A stretch of DNA of 64,000 nucleotides from JAIQFL01 sp035501495 (lineage in GTDB: Bacteria > Acidobacteriota > Terriglobia > Bryobacterales > Bryobacteraceae). The stretch is taken from NCBI GenBank assembly GCA_035501495.1, contig DATJWB010000117.1:1-64000 (forward strand), in the 5' to 3' direction. Within the stretch, counting starts at the first letter, position 1, and each line of letters opens with the position of its first letter. The notes beneath the pieces were generated by a model. It made no database searches. It had not been told where the DNA came from and saw only the letters and a program-made list of their open reading frames with translations. Position numbers and translations under genes: made by a program. This document shows, piece by piece, positions 48,792 to 58,556 of the stretch.

Positions 48792-49977
48792 ATGAAGAGA
48801 TGGCTCGTAATCGTTGGTTGCGCGTTGCCGCTGGCCGCGCAAACGCTGCAGGCCTACTTCTTTCGCCTCGACAACGAGCGCTCAAGTCGCCTACCAGATC
48901 TGGAGCGGCGTGGAATTTCAGCCCCGCCAGAAGTCCACCAGCCTTGCGGAGGCCGGCGGAAACGTGATTCGCCGGACCCGTTTCCTTCCTAACGGCATGC
49001 CTTGGCTGGGTTTCGAAGTGGATATCGACATAGACGCAAACCGCGATTTCCGCGTCTCGTTCGCACCCGGTGGATTCCCTTACTTCGCGGAGAGTCCGGT
49101 GCCCCGCGTCGTCCACCACGGCGATCGGGTGATGATGGACGTCCTCGAACAGCCCGGAACTGGCAAAAAGATTTTCGATCTCGTCCAGGTGTCACAGAAC
49201 CGCTCCGGCCTGACGATGCTCCCCTTGCCCACGAACACCATTCCCTCGGTGATTCCGCCGGGAACACCGCTCCAGCTGAGCCATCCACGTTTGCGGTTCG
49301 GCGGAAACCTGCCGTCCGCTCAGGCGAACAGCGTCTTGACCGGCCCGCAGCTATCCATCGACGTGCCGCGTGTGGGCCGCTTCGGCCTTTCATCCACGCA
49401 GTTGCCGGGTTATCGGCTCGAATCCGTGGCGGAAAAGGGAAACATCGAAGTGGCGGGCAACCATCGTTACGCCATCGTATACGACTCCGACGTCGTCGAT
49501 TTGCCAGGCTCGTGGTTCCTGTGGGTGCGCTTCGACGCCGCCGATGCCGCACCCGCGAGCCCGCCTGTCGATGGCCCGCCGCCGCTCGAAGTCACGGCAG
49601 TACCGGCCGGCGCGGGCGAAGACGGCTCGCGCGCCGGAATCTTCATCACCGTCCGCAACACCTCGAAACCGGAATGTGCTGGCCTACTCGGCCCGCATCG
49701 GGCACACCAACCCCAACACCGGCGAGGGAATGGGCGCAGGCGGGCACGCCGTGTTCCGTAGGGGCGTGAAGGCACTCCGAACTATCTGCGCCCGGGCCAG
49801 ACAGAAACCAGCCCAAAGGCCAATTCATTACCTCTCGATCCCAACGGAGTCGCGGCAAGCTCTGCCCTCAGCCTCGATCTCGTCGTCTTTGAAGACCGCT
49901 CGCGATGGGGACCGGCCACCTCTCGGGCGAGCGTCAATCTCCTGAAGCGCGTGCAGGCTTCGGGCCTGGTGAAGTGA
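48792..49977 (+). pseudogene. Secreted hypothetical protein gene with three frameshifts
   Basis: A signal peptide (MKRWLVIVGCALPLAAQ) is read in one frame from 48792. From about 48885 the body continues in a second frame (AQVAYQIWSGVEFQPRQK, RFLPNGMPWLGFEVDIDI). Near 49672 a third frame takes over (VLAYSARIGHTNPNTGEGMG), and after about 49765 sense returns to the second frame (YLRPGQTETSPKANSLPL, VVFEDRSRWGPATS) to a stop at 49975-49977. No family is recognised. The coherent protein across four segments shows a once intact gene of about 390 codons. Confidence 0.7.
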
Positions 49978-50011
49978 CAACGCCCGCCTCCGGCGCGTGT
50001 AAGATACGAAC

Positions 50012-51067
50012 ATGCTTCGCCTTCTGGTAGTGGGTGTGTTCTGTTGCGGAGGTCTCATGGCCGGCACCGACTTCGACCAATCCCAGGCCGAGCGCTTCGC
50101 CCGCCTGGCGCTCGACTGCGTCCACAAGCAATATCCCAACAAGATTGCGCATTCCTTGAACTCCGATGCCGACGTGAAGCCTCCCCGCGAGTTGACCCCT
50201 GCCTTCTATGGCTGCTACGACTGGCATTCCTCCGTCCATGGACACTGGCTCCTGGTTCGCCTGGCGCGTCTCTTTCCAGGGGCGCCTTTTGCCGCGGAAG
50301 CCCGGCGTGCCGTGGCGCAGAGCCTCACCCCGGCCAACATCGCGCAAGAGGTGAAGTACCTCAATACCGGCGGGCGGTCGTCCTTCGAGCGCCCCTACGG
50401 CCTGGCATGGCTGCTGCAACTGGCCGCCGAGTTGAAGGAGTGGGACTCACCCGAAGCGCGCCAGTGGTCCGAAACGCTGCGGCCCCTGGAGCAGGCGGTC
50501 ACCGCGCGAATCGTATCCTGGCTGCCGAAGATGGAGCGGCCCATCCGCGCCGGCGAACACAGCAACACCGCGTTTTCGATCGGCCTGATGCTGGACTACG
50601 CGCGCATCACCGGCAATTCTCCGTTCGGCAAAGTAGTGGAGTCGCGCGCCCGCGACTACTATTTGAATGACCGGAATTGCCCCCTGTCGTACGAGCCTTC
50701 GGGCGAGGATTTCCTGTCGCCCTGTCTCGCCGAGGCCGACGTAGTGCGCCGCATTCTGCCCTCGGGCGAATTCTCGCAATGGTTCACCGCATTTCTCCCC
50801 AAGGTGGACCTCGAACCGACCCGCGTCGCCGATGTCACCGATGGCAAGCTCTACCACCTCGCCGGCCTGAACCTCAGCCGCGCGTGGATGCTCGAGGGCA
50901 TCGTTTCGAAACTCGGCGCCGGCGACGCACGCCGCGCTCCCCTGTTGGCGCTGGCGGGCCGCTTGCGCCAGGCGGGGCTCGAAAGCATCAAGAGCGAACA
51001 CTACGAAGGCGGCCACTGGCTCGGCAGCTTCGCGGTTTATCTGGTGAGTGGGCGCGGCCTGCGGTAG
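50012..51067 (+). CDS. DUF2891-family secreted protein
   Basis: The 351-residue protein has a signal peptide (MLRLLVVGVFCCGGLMA) and the pattern of the DUF2891 family, an all-helical toroid: LTPAFYGCYDWHSSVHGHWL near the start, ERPYGLAWLLQLAAEL, RAGEHSNTAFSIGLML, and EPSGEDFLSPCLAEADVVRR with conserved Glu/Asp residues. Conserved acid and His residues hint at glycan hydrolysis, but the function is not established. TAAGAT ends 6 nt before the ATG, with no ribosome site. It lies intact beside the frameshifted gene. Confidence 0.87.
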   Translation: MLRLLVVGVFCCGGLMAGTDFDQSQAERFARLALDCVHKQYPNKIAHSLNSDADVKPPRELTPAFYGCYDWHSSVHGHWLLVRLARLFPGAPFAAEARRAVAQSLTPANIAQEVKYLNTGGRSSFERPYGLAWLLQLAAELKEWDSPEARQWSETLRPLEQAVTARIVSWLPKMERPIRAGEHSNTAFSIGLMLDYARITGNSPFGKVVESRARDYYLNDRNCPLSYEPSGEDFLSPCLAEADVVRRILPSGEFSQWFTAFLPKVDLEPTRVADVTDGKLYHLAGLNLSRAWMLEGIVSKLGAGDARRAPLLALAGRLRQAGLESIKSEHYEGGHWLGSFAVYLVSGRGLR

Positions 51068-51073
51068 AGGAGC

Positions 51074-52093
51074 CTATTCGGCTATCGTCAGGACCACACG
51101 AAATCGGGCATTTCCGCTCATCATGCGATCGTAGGCCTCATTCACGCGGTCCAGCGGATAACTCTCGTTCATCGAGCGCACGCCGGTCATGGCGCTGAAG
51201 TCGAGCGTGTCCTCGGAATCGATCGACACCCCCGCGTACCAACCCCTCATCGCCACGCGTCCCCCGAGAAACTGAATCGGGTTGACGGTCATCGGAGAAG
51301 CCGCGCCGATGATCATCAAGCGCCCGTCGGTGGCCAGCCCGCCCAGGCAGGCAGCCATGGCATCGCCACTGGTGACGGTCGCCAGAATCACTTTCGCGCC
51401 GCCCAGTTTGGCCAGTTCCGCCGAAGGATCCTGCGACTGGTTGTCAATGTAATGCCGCGCGCCCAATTGTCGCGCCAGCGCCTCCTTGTCCTTGCCGCGG
51501 GCGATGGCCACGGTCCGGTACCCCGACTTGTCGGCATACTGCACCGCCAGATGCCCCAGACCGCCAAGACCCAGCACAGCGACCGTCTCCCCGGGGCGCG
51601 CGCCCGCGTTGCGGAGGCAGTTGAAGGTCGTCACTCCGGCACACATCAGGGGCGCGCCCTCGGCCGAGGACAACTCATCGGGAACCGAGGCAACCGCCTC
51701 CGCTCGAGCTACCAGGTACTCGGCGTAGCCTCCGTCGTAGGTGATGCCGGTGATGGACGTGAACGTCTGGCACGCGAAAAATTCGCCGCGCCGGCAGGCG
51801 TTGCAATAGCCGCAGTTTCCGCCGTGCCAGCCCACTCCCCCGCGTTGGCCCGGCTTCCAGCGCTGCACGCCGGGGCCCACCGCGTCGATAATGCCGATCA
51901 CTTCGTGCCCAGGCACTCGCGGGAAGCTGACCAGCGGGTAGGTTCCTTCGCGAGTGAATGAGTCGCTGTGGCAGACACCGCAGGCTTGAACCTTGATTCG
52001 CACCGATCCGGGACCGGGCTCGGGAATATCGCGTTCGACAATTTCAAAAGGAGCATTCGCTCGCGAGACTTGAGCAGCACGCATCTTTGCCAT
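51074..52093 (-). CDS. Zinc-dependent alcohol dehydrogenase
   Basis: The 339-residue medium-chain dehydrogenase has catalytic zinc ligands in QACGVCHSDSFTREG and VPGHEVIGIID, structural-zinc cysteines in GGNCGYCNACRRGEFFAC, and the cofactor motif VAVLGLGGLGHLAVQYA. The pattern is that of AdhP/YahK-like enzymes acting on primary alcohols or aldehydes. The ATG at 52093 is chosen; the next ATG at 52084 is also possible. It converges on the DUF2891 gene with 6 bp between stops. It differs clearly from the two hopanoid-cluster dehydrogenases. Confidence 0.9.
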   Translation of the reverse strand: MAKMRAAQVSRANAPFEIVERDIPEPGPGSVRIKVQACGVCHSDSFTREGTYPLVSFPRVPGHEVIGIIDAVGPGVQRWKPGQRGGVGWHGGNCGYCNACRRGEFFACQTFTSITGITYDGGYAEYLVARAEAVASVPDELSSAEGAPLMCAGVTTFNCLRNAGARPGETVAVLGLGGLGHLAVQYADKSGYRTVAIARGKDKEALARQLGARHYIDNQSQDPSAELAKLGGAKVILATVTSGDAMAACLGGLATDGRLMIIGAASPMTVNPIQFLGGRVAMRGWYAGVSIDSEDTLDFSAMTGVRSMNESYPLDRVNEAYDRMMSGNARFRVVLTIAE

Positions 52094-52320
52094 AACAACC
52101 AGTTGGGATGATGCTCCGCAGACATCGGTTGCGCTCCACGGTGGTCCGCAATTGCCTCCCTGACGGAAGCTTGTGGGGAATCGAACAATCGGATGGCTCG
52201 AAAGAGCAGGGAACGGCATCTGGCGAACTGGCCGATTGTAATCCTGCTGTGACATTCGCTTGATAACGTCGAAGATCTTGCGCCCCGCAAGCTTCACAAA
52301 AGTAAAAGGAGCACGATCAA

Positions 52321-54501
52321 ATGCGGAAGGCATTTGCGACCTTGCTGGTTCTGGGTGTCCTCCCGGTGGCTGCCCATGCACAATCCTCGTTTTCCGGCTT
52401 TACCTCGGAAACCTGGTCTTGAGCCGAAGCGTTTACGTGGGAGACGCCTCCACGCTCGCGGTCGGCCAGGCCCTGCCGCCCGTCTGTCCCTCCACGGCAG
52501 CCTGCGGCACCGCCAAGGCCACCGATAGCGGCCTGTACCCATCCACGGGCAGCACCAACAACGTCTGGAACAACGACAAGGCCGACGGCAGCTTCGGAAT
52601 CACCTCGCCGATCTTCCTCGATCAGATCACCCCCACAGGCACCCTGGTCAACACCCTCGCGATCCCCAGCAATATGGTCAACACCAGCTTCAGTTCCAAG
52701 TCGGAGCTGGCCATCAATCTCTCCACCGACGGAACCGCGCTCACCTTCATGGCGTATGTCGCGCCGGTCAACACAGTGGACGTCTCCAACGCCAATACAC
52801 CAGGTGTGTACGATCCGACCAACCCCGCGGGCGGGAGTTACTTTCGGGCGGTGGTCCAGGTCGGCGCCAATGGCGCAATCCTGGTGACACCGACCAACGC
52901 CTACTGCGGAAACAAAGGGCGCGCCGCCATTCTCGCCAATGGCCTGTACTACATGGCCGGCAACTCCAATAACGGCAGCGGAACACCGGCCAACGTGGTC
53001 GCCGCCGGCGGAGCCCAAATCGCCACCCCTGGCCAGGTGGCCGATACCGTTCCGGCTCAGATTGGAAACTTCTCCATCACGCAAGTGAACGATCCCAGCA
53101 CCGGGAAGCCTTACGCCGCGGACAAGCTGGGCAAGGACAACAATTTTCGCGGCCTGGCGATCTTCAATAACGCGCTGTACTTCACCAAGGGCAGCGGCGG
53201 CAACGGGATCGACACGGTGTACCAGGTCAGCCCGTTGCCGACGGTGGCGAACGCCGCCAGCGCGACGGTCACGATCCTCCCCGGCTTTCCCACCGTCCTG
53301 GCGAAAAACATCGGCCCCAAGGACAACTATCCGTTCGGCATCTACTTCGCCAACGCCACCACCCTCTATGTCGCCGATGAAGGCGATGGCGTGGCTGCCG
53401 ATGCCGCCGGGCAGTCCCAGCGCCGGACTGCAGAAATGGGTGCTGAGCAACGGCGCCTGGAACCGTGTGTACGTCCTCCAGAACGGCCTGAATCTCGGCC
53501 AGCCCTCCACCATCGCCAACTATCCGACTTCGCTGAACCCCGCTACTGACGGCCTCCGCAACCTCACCGGCAAGGTAAACAGCGACGGCACCGTCACCAT
53601 CTGGGCAGTCACCTCGACCATTAGCGCCAATGGCGACCAGGGCGCCGACCCGAACAGGCTGGTATCCATCACCGACGTCCTCTCCAACACCGATCCAGCC
53701 GTGGCGGCCAAAGAGCAGTTCACCACCCTGCGAACCGCGGTGGCCGGCGAGGTCTTGCGAGGTGTTGCGTTCGCGCCGGCCGCAGGCAAGACGCCCATGC
53801 CTGGCGTCCCGTTGATTACGTCGGCCGCTACCCTGAGCACCACGTCGATTGCGCCCGGTTCGCTGGCCTTCGCCCTCGGGCAGGGACTCGCCACCGGCAT
53901 CCCCGGCGAGATCCTTGGGCCCTCGCCCACCAGCTTCGATGGCACTTCGGTGTCCATCGTGGATTCCGCCGGCAATACCGCGGCCGCGCCCCTTCTGTTT
54001 GTCTCGCCCTGGCAGGTGACCTTGCCGTCCACCGTGGCGCCCGGCCTGGCCCAGGTGAAGATCACCGCCGGCGGTTCCACCCAGACCGCGGCCAACGTAA
54101 AGATCGCCGGCGTGGCTCCATCCGTCTTCACACTCAACGGCCTTGGACTGGCGGCCGCCTCCGCCATCCGTGTCTCAGGCGGCAACCAGATCACCGAACC
54201 CGCATACGCCTTGAACAGTGCGGGATCCTTCTCGGCGAGCCCCATCCACATGGGTTCGGGCAGCGGCCAGGTCTACCTCGTCCTCTTCGGAACCGGCATC
54301 GCACCCGCTGGAACATCCGGCACGACCGTCACAGTCGGAGGCGTAAACGCTCCGGTCCTCTATGCCGGGTCGGGAGGCTTCGCCGGCGTCGGCCAGGTGA
54401 ACGTGCAGCTTCCGGCAGCGCTCGCCGGCATGGGAAATGTGAATGTCCAGCTCACCGCCGGTGGTGTGGCCGCAAACGCCGCCCAGATCACAGTCCAGTA
54501 G
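52321..54501 (+). pseudogene. Frameshifted secreted protein with Solibacter-type C-terminal domain
   Basis: After AAGGAG, an ATG at 52321 gives a signal peptide (RKAFATLLVLGVLPVAAHAQ) that ends at a TGA within 34 codons. From about 52390 the body reads in a second frame (GNLVLSRSVYVGDASTLAVG, GSFGITSPIFLDQITPTG) up to YVADEGDGVAAD. From about 53400 it reads in a third frame (SAGLQKWVLSNGAWNRVY onward) to 54501. The last 230 residues are the Ig-like domain (FGTGIAPAGTSGTTVTVGGV). Two single-base slips break one gene of about 725 codons. A sequencing error cannot be excluded. Confidence 0.75.
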
Positions 54502-54513
54502 GGGCAAGCAGCT

Positions 54514-56172
54514 TTACAGCTTGCTCTTCGCCGAGGCGAACAGGCTGCTCCAGTCGAAGTCGAGGCCGAAATGCCCTCGCACCTCGCTGGCTTGCGTCAA
54601 CTCCGTCCGATTCGCCCAGGTGATGCCCGCCGGTATGCTGGCGCCGCTCTTCAACGCGAACGTGACCTTACCTTGAATCACCACCAGATTCCCCTTGGGA
54701 GCCAGCAGTGTCGCCGCACCGCCAGGAAGCACGATATTGGTATTCGGCGCCAGATTCCCCGGGCCGATCGTGATCGCCGCGCTCTCCTTCTGATACTGGT
54801 AATAAGCGGCCAATGTCCCGATTGTGTTGCCGAAGTGCCGGTCCAATTGAATCGCCGCCTGCACGTCGCGCAACATTCCAGTCCCTGCGGGAGGGCTGTC
54901 ATAAAGTTCCGCCGCCGCGTTGAAACTGACCGCGAAATCGTTGGTAAGTTTCGGCGGTCTGGCCGGCGCCGCCGCAGCCGCGGCCGCTTTGTCGGCGCGG
55001 AGAACGCCGGGATGCAGCGTATAAGCGAGCCGCAGCGTCGAGATCCGCGGCTGGCTTACCGGCCGCGAGTAGCAATACTCCAGGCTCAAGCCGGACTGGG
55101 TTTGCCGCCGCGCGGTGTTGATGGCGGCATCCCGGGCCGCCAGGTACGTCCTCGCGTCCTTCAGGAACTGCTGAAACGCCGTGACACTATAGGCCGGATC
55201 TGTTTTGGCAATGGCCGCCAGGCCATTCCACTGCGCCTGGATGACGCTGGAAACCGCGGCATCGTCTTTCCCCGATTCAATGGCGGCGCGCAAGTGAACA
55301 TCCGCCTCCCGCAGCCAGTTCCGAAACCTTGGCTTCGTCAGGTCGAACCAGTCGAAAGCCTTGGTATCCTGCTCGGCGGTCTTAGCCGCCGCGGCTACGC
55401 TCTGGCCGCCCACCGCGGTCTTCCAGGCGTCGATATAGGTCTTGCTGCGAAGGTCCAGGCTGTTCCAAAGTTGGATGTGGAGCGTGGCGCCGGTCAGGTG
55501 AGTGGCGCTGGTCTCAATCAGTGCGGTGGCCGGCGTGTCTGCGCTTGACCCGCCTACTGTCCCCGTGACGCTCTCCGTCGTGACGCCGGCGACACTCAGC
55601 GCCGCGGAGCCGGAAATGCGGTTCAGAACGCTGGCCGCCGCTCCCTGGCAGGACATCGTGCCTCCGGCACAATACTGGAATACGTCCTCGTTGGCAACAA
55701 AGCGGTAGAGACTGAGCGCGTTGGCCTGCAGGTTGATCGTCGTGCCACTGACGCTCTGCGTCACTGCCCCCGATTCGACCGCCAGCCCCAGTACGTCGCT
55801 GAAACCGGTCCGCTCCACAAGGGTCGCTGTTCCGGGCGAGGACGCGCTCGAACCCAGATGAGTTCCCAGGTTGGAATCCGCAACTCCGGAAATGAAGGAG
55901 GACAACAGCGATTGATCTTGCGTCGCGAAAATCGCAAAGGACACCGTCGCGGCAGTCGGATCCACCAGGTTTCGGATCAGGCTGCAATACTGGAGCGCCG
56001 GCCGGTGCTGCGCCAGCGCCGGATCGTCGCACGCGATGTTCCGTTCGCCGGCCGGAAGCCCCGAGAATGCCTTGCGCGCGGCGCCGATGTCGATGTGGTC
56101 GATCGGCACGGCCACTTCCGCGGCCACGGTCATGGCCGCGAACACACCGCTCGCGAGGACTCTCCGGAACAT
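54514..56172 (-). CDS. Secreted protein of unknown function
   Basis: I do not recognise this 552-residue protein. It has a signal peptide (FRRVLASGVFAAMTVAAEVA) and a mostly beta/coil N-terminal half rich in Thr/Ser/Val. An alpha-helical segment at 270-370 (QDTKAFDWFDLTKPRFRNWL, DARTYLAARDAAINTARRQ) is followed by a C-terminal region containing YYQYQKESAAITIG. Cysteines in NIACDDP, LQYCSLIR, YCAGGTMSC and LEYCYSR could form disulfides. It lies 1 bp behind the next gene upstream, so the two are in one operon and may act together at the cell surface. Confidence 0.8.
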   Translation of the reverse strand: MFRRVLASGVFAAMTVAAEVAVPIDHIDIGAARKAFSGLPAGERNIACDDPALAQHRPALQYCSLIRNLVDPTAATVSFAIFATQDQSLLSSFISGVADSNLGTHLGSSASSPGTATLVERTGFSDVLGLAVESGAVTQSVSGTTINLQANALSLYRFVANEDVFQYCAGGTMSCQGAAASVLNRISGSAALSVAGVTTESVTGTVGGSSADTPATALIETSATHLTGATLHIQLWNSLDLRSKTYIDAWKTAVGGQSVAAAAKTAEQDTKAFDWFDLTKPRFRNWLREADVHLRAAIESGKDDAAVSSVIQAQWNGLAAIAKTDPAYSVTAFQQFLKDARTYLAARDAAINTARRQTQSGLSLEYCYSRPVSQPRISTLRLAYTLHPGVLRADKAAAAAAAPARPPKLTNDFAVSFNAAAELYDSPPAGTGMLRDVQAAIQLDRHFGNTIGTLAAYYQYQKESAAITIGPGNLAPNTNIVLPGGAATLLAPKGNLVVIQGKVTFALKSGASIPAGITWANRTELTQASEVRGHFGLDFDWSSLFASAKSKL

Positions 56173-56173
56173 C

Positions 56174-57262
56174 TCAATTCCCTCCCGTGCCGATCACTCT
56201 TCGCAGGCGGGTCGGGTTGCCCGGATTATTGGCGAACACGTCGAGCATCGCCCCGCTCGGGTCTACCAGGTTGACCAGGTCGCCGGGCACCGGCGCGTTA
56301 TAGGCGAACGACAGGTCCCGCTGCCCGTCTTTGATCGTGAAGCTGGCGCGTGAGACATTCGAACCAATCTGCGTGCCGTCGTAAGAAATGCTGGTAAAGA
56401 CCGCCGCGTTGCTGGGGTCTTGAATCTGCACCGTGGTCTGTGCGCCGCTCGGCCCGGAAAGCAGCCCGGTGAGCGTATCCAGGGTGAGATTGCACTGCCC
56501 GGGGGCCTTTACCGGGACTTGCCGGCCCGGCTCTCGCTTTTCCATGGCTGTCGCGCTTCGGGCCTGGCGCGCAAAGCCGTCGGAGCTTTCTCTGGTGAGT
56601 TTACCCGGCCCGTTGTCCAGAAAGTTTCCCCCGGCCGCCGGTCCGAACAATTGCCAGATGTGACGATCAGCCGGGATCTGCCACGAAAGGTATCCTCCGT
56701 CCAGAACTTCGAGCGGCCCCGTCAGATTGCCGCGGAAACTGTATCGCACCCCGGTTCCCCGTGATGCTGCGAAGTACTCCGGTGTGCAAAAGTCGGAGAC
56801 CGGCAATGTCGCCCCGCCCGCCGATTCGATCATGTAGGCGCATTGCGGCCCTTCACAGGGATCGCATACCTCCACCAGAAACGTGACGCGGCCTTGTCCC
56901 TCCTTGGGAGACGGTCCGGCGGCCAGAGACCGCCCAAACGGATCCACCAGCATTTCCAGGCATTCGTGGCTGGCGGTGAGGCTCCAGTCGGGCGACCACT
57001 CCACGTCGGCGTAGGGCTGCTCATCGTCGTCCAGGTGAAATCCCCCGACGGCGCCGCCGGGAATCGCGTCCAGCACCGTAATCTTCCAATAACCGTGAGG
57101 CACGTCGTTCTCCGAGCCGAACGCCTCCACCGTGGCGTTGACGTTCCAAATCGGCTTCAGGTCGCGGTTCACCTGCCGCTCCAGAGCTTCACCGGCCCGC
57201 GTCAGCTCCGGAAGCAATACGTGCTGGCTCTTGCTCAAGAGCGCAATCTGTCGAAGAAGCAT
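56174..57262 (-). CDS. Unknown protein with a Ser-His-Glu metal-site-like motif
   Basis: The 362-residue protein has no signal peptide. Residues 1-180 contain VPHGYWKITVLD, GGFHLDDDEQPYADVEW and LTASHECLEMLVDPFGR. The S-H-E-x-x-E-M-x-x-D-P pattern occurs in a group of putative metal-dependent proteins and recalls zinc-peptidase H-E motifs, although the second His is missing. Cysteines CDPCEGPQC follow. The C-terminal 110 residues form a beta-rich module (TVQIQDPSNAAVFTSISY). The ATG at 57262 has AAAGGAG 7 nt upstream. The operon partner 1 bp downstream is secreted. Function is unassigned. Confidence 0.75.
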   Translation of the reverse strand: MLLRQIALLSKSQHVLLPELTRAGEALERQVNRDLKPIWNVNATVEAFGSENDVPHGYWKITVLDAIPGGAVGGFHLDDDEQPYADVEWSPDWSLTASHECLEMLVDPFGRSLAAGPSPKEGQGRVTFLVEVCDPCEGPQCAYMIESAGGATLPVSDFCTPEYFAASRGTGVRYSFRGNLTGPLEVLDGGYLSWQIPADRHIWQLFGPAAGGNFLDNGPGKLTRESSDGFARQARSATAMEKREPGRQVPVKAPGQCNLTLDTLTGLLSGPSGAQTTVQIQDPSNAAVFTSISYDGTQIGSNVSRASFTIKDGQRDLSFAYNAPVPGDLVNLVDPSGAMLDVFANNPGNPTRLRRVIGTGGN

Positions 57263-57544
57263 TCGCTCACTCCTTTTTCCCCGGTGGGCCCCGTTACCCA
57301 AGGCCGGCCCGGATGGTCCGGATTACGACAGGCCGAGTTGCTGCACGGCGGCCAACACTGCGCCGCCATCCATCGCGCCTTGGCTTGTCTTCAAGGAATT
57401 CCGGAGCTTTCGGCCGACTCTTCGAACGTCAACCCGCCGAAGGCCGCTGATGTCCAGTGCCTTCGGGCCACTGCTTTCCTGCGAATTTACCACAAATGCC
57501 TCGCCCCACCGCAAATTCGCGCCAATCGGCATAAACTGGGAGCG

Positions 57545-58540
57545 ATGCGCCGCATTCTCCAGTGGCTCGTATTGCCCATCGCCGCAGTCGTTGCGGCCGC
57601 GGCCCCTCCGGTGCAACTGGTATTCGATACCGACATGGGCAACGATGTCGATGATGCCTTGGCGCTGGCGATGATCCACGCGCTCCAGAGCCGCGGCGAG
57701 GCCGGACTCCTGGCGGTGACCGTGACCAAGGACAACCGCTACGCCGCCCCCTTCGTCGACCTGGTGAACACGTTCTACGGCCGGAAGGAGATTCCCATCG
57801 GCGTGGTGAAGGGGGGCAGGACGCCGGAGGACAGCCCGATGATCCGGGTGCCCGCCGAGCGCCGAAATGCAGATGGTTCCTATGTCTACCCGCACCGGCT
57901 GACGGACGGGCGGGAGGCTCCGGATGCGGTCTCCGTGCTGCGGCGCGTGCTGGCGAGGGCGGAGGATGCCAGCGTGGTCATCGTGATGGTCGGGTTCAGC
58001 ACCAACCTGGCGCGCCTGCTCGATTCGCCTGGCGACGCCACCAGCCCCTTAAGCGGTGCGCAACTGGCCGCCGCGAAGGTGCGCTTGCTCAGCGCCATGG
58101 CGGGGCACTTTCCGCAGGGACCGCCCGAATTCAACGTGAAAACCGATATCCCGGCTGCCCGAAAAGTCTTTGCGGAGTGGCCGTCGCCCGTCGTGTTCAG
58201 CGGCTTCGAAGTCGGCCGGGCGCTGCTCTTCCCCGCCGCCAGCATCGAGAGGGAGTTCGCGTGGACGCCGGATCATCCGGTAGCCGAAGCTTACCGCAAC
58301 TATATGCGGATGCCCTACGATCGTCCGACCTGGGATCTGACAGCGGTGCTCTACGCCGTCCGGCCCGGGCATCGCTACTTCTCGTTGTCGGCGGAGGGTC
58401 GCGTGACGGTGAATGACAGCGGACAGACGGAATTCCATGCGGAAGCCGGCGGGAAGCATCGCTATCTGATCTTGGATGACACGCAGAAACCGCGAACACT
58501 CGAAGCGCTGATCCTCCTGGCCAGCCAACCGGCACGCTGA
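57545..58540 (+). CDS. Secreted inosine-uridine preferring nucleoside hydrolase family protein
   Basis: The 331-residue protein has a signal peptide (RRILQWLVLPIAAVVAAAAP) and the calcium-binding Asp cluster of nucleoside hydrolases, LVFDTDMGNDVDDALALAM, followed by ALQSRGEAGLLAVTVTKDN. VIVMVGFSTNLARLL and TPDHPVAEAYRNYM match later parts, and EFNVKTDIPAARKVFAEW carries the Asn/Asp typical of the ribose site. It would split nucleosides to base and ribose outside the cytoplasm. TAAACT ends 7 nt before the ATG at 57545; a long frame upstream is antisense to the neighbour. An adenosine-specific kinase gene follows after 16 bp. Confidence 0.9.
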   Translation: MRRILQWLVLPIAAVVAAAAPPVQLVFDTDMGNDVDDALALAMIHALQSRGEAGLLAVTVTKDNRYAAPFVDLVNTFYGRKEIPIGVVKGGRTPEDSPMIRVPAERRNADGSYVYPHRLTDGREAPDAVSVLRRVLARAEDASVVIVMVGFSTNLARLLDSPGDATSPLSGAQLAAAKVRLLSAMAGHFPQGPPEFNVKTDIPAARKVFAEWPSPVVFSGFEVGRALLFPAASIEREFAWTPDHPVAEAYRNYMRMPYDRPTWDLTAVLYAVRPGHRYFSLSAEGRVTVNDSGQTEFHAEAGGKHRYLILDDTQKPRTLEALILLASQPAR

Positions 58541-58556
58541 TATCCTGAGGGTTCCT

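Noticed and set aside
56843..57544. Upstream extension of the nucleoside hydrolase frame by 234 codons
   Set aside because: This part is antisense to the 56174-57262 gene, and the signal peptide plus a -10 box at 57532 mark the real start at 57545.
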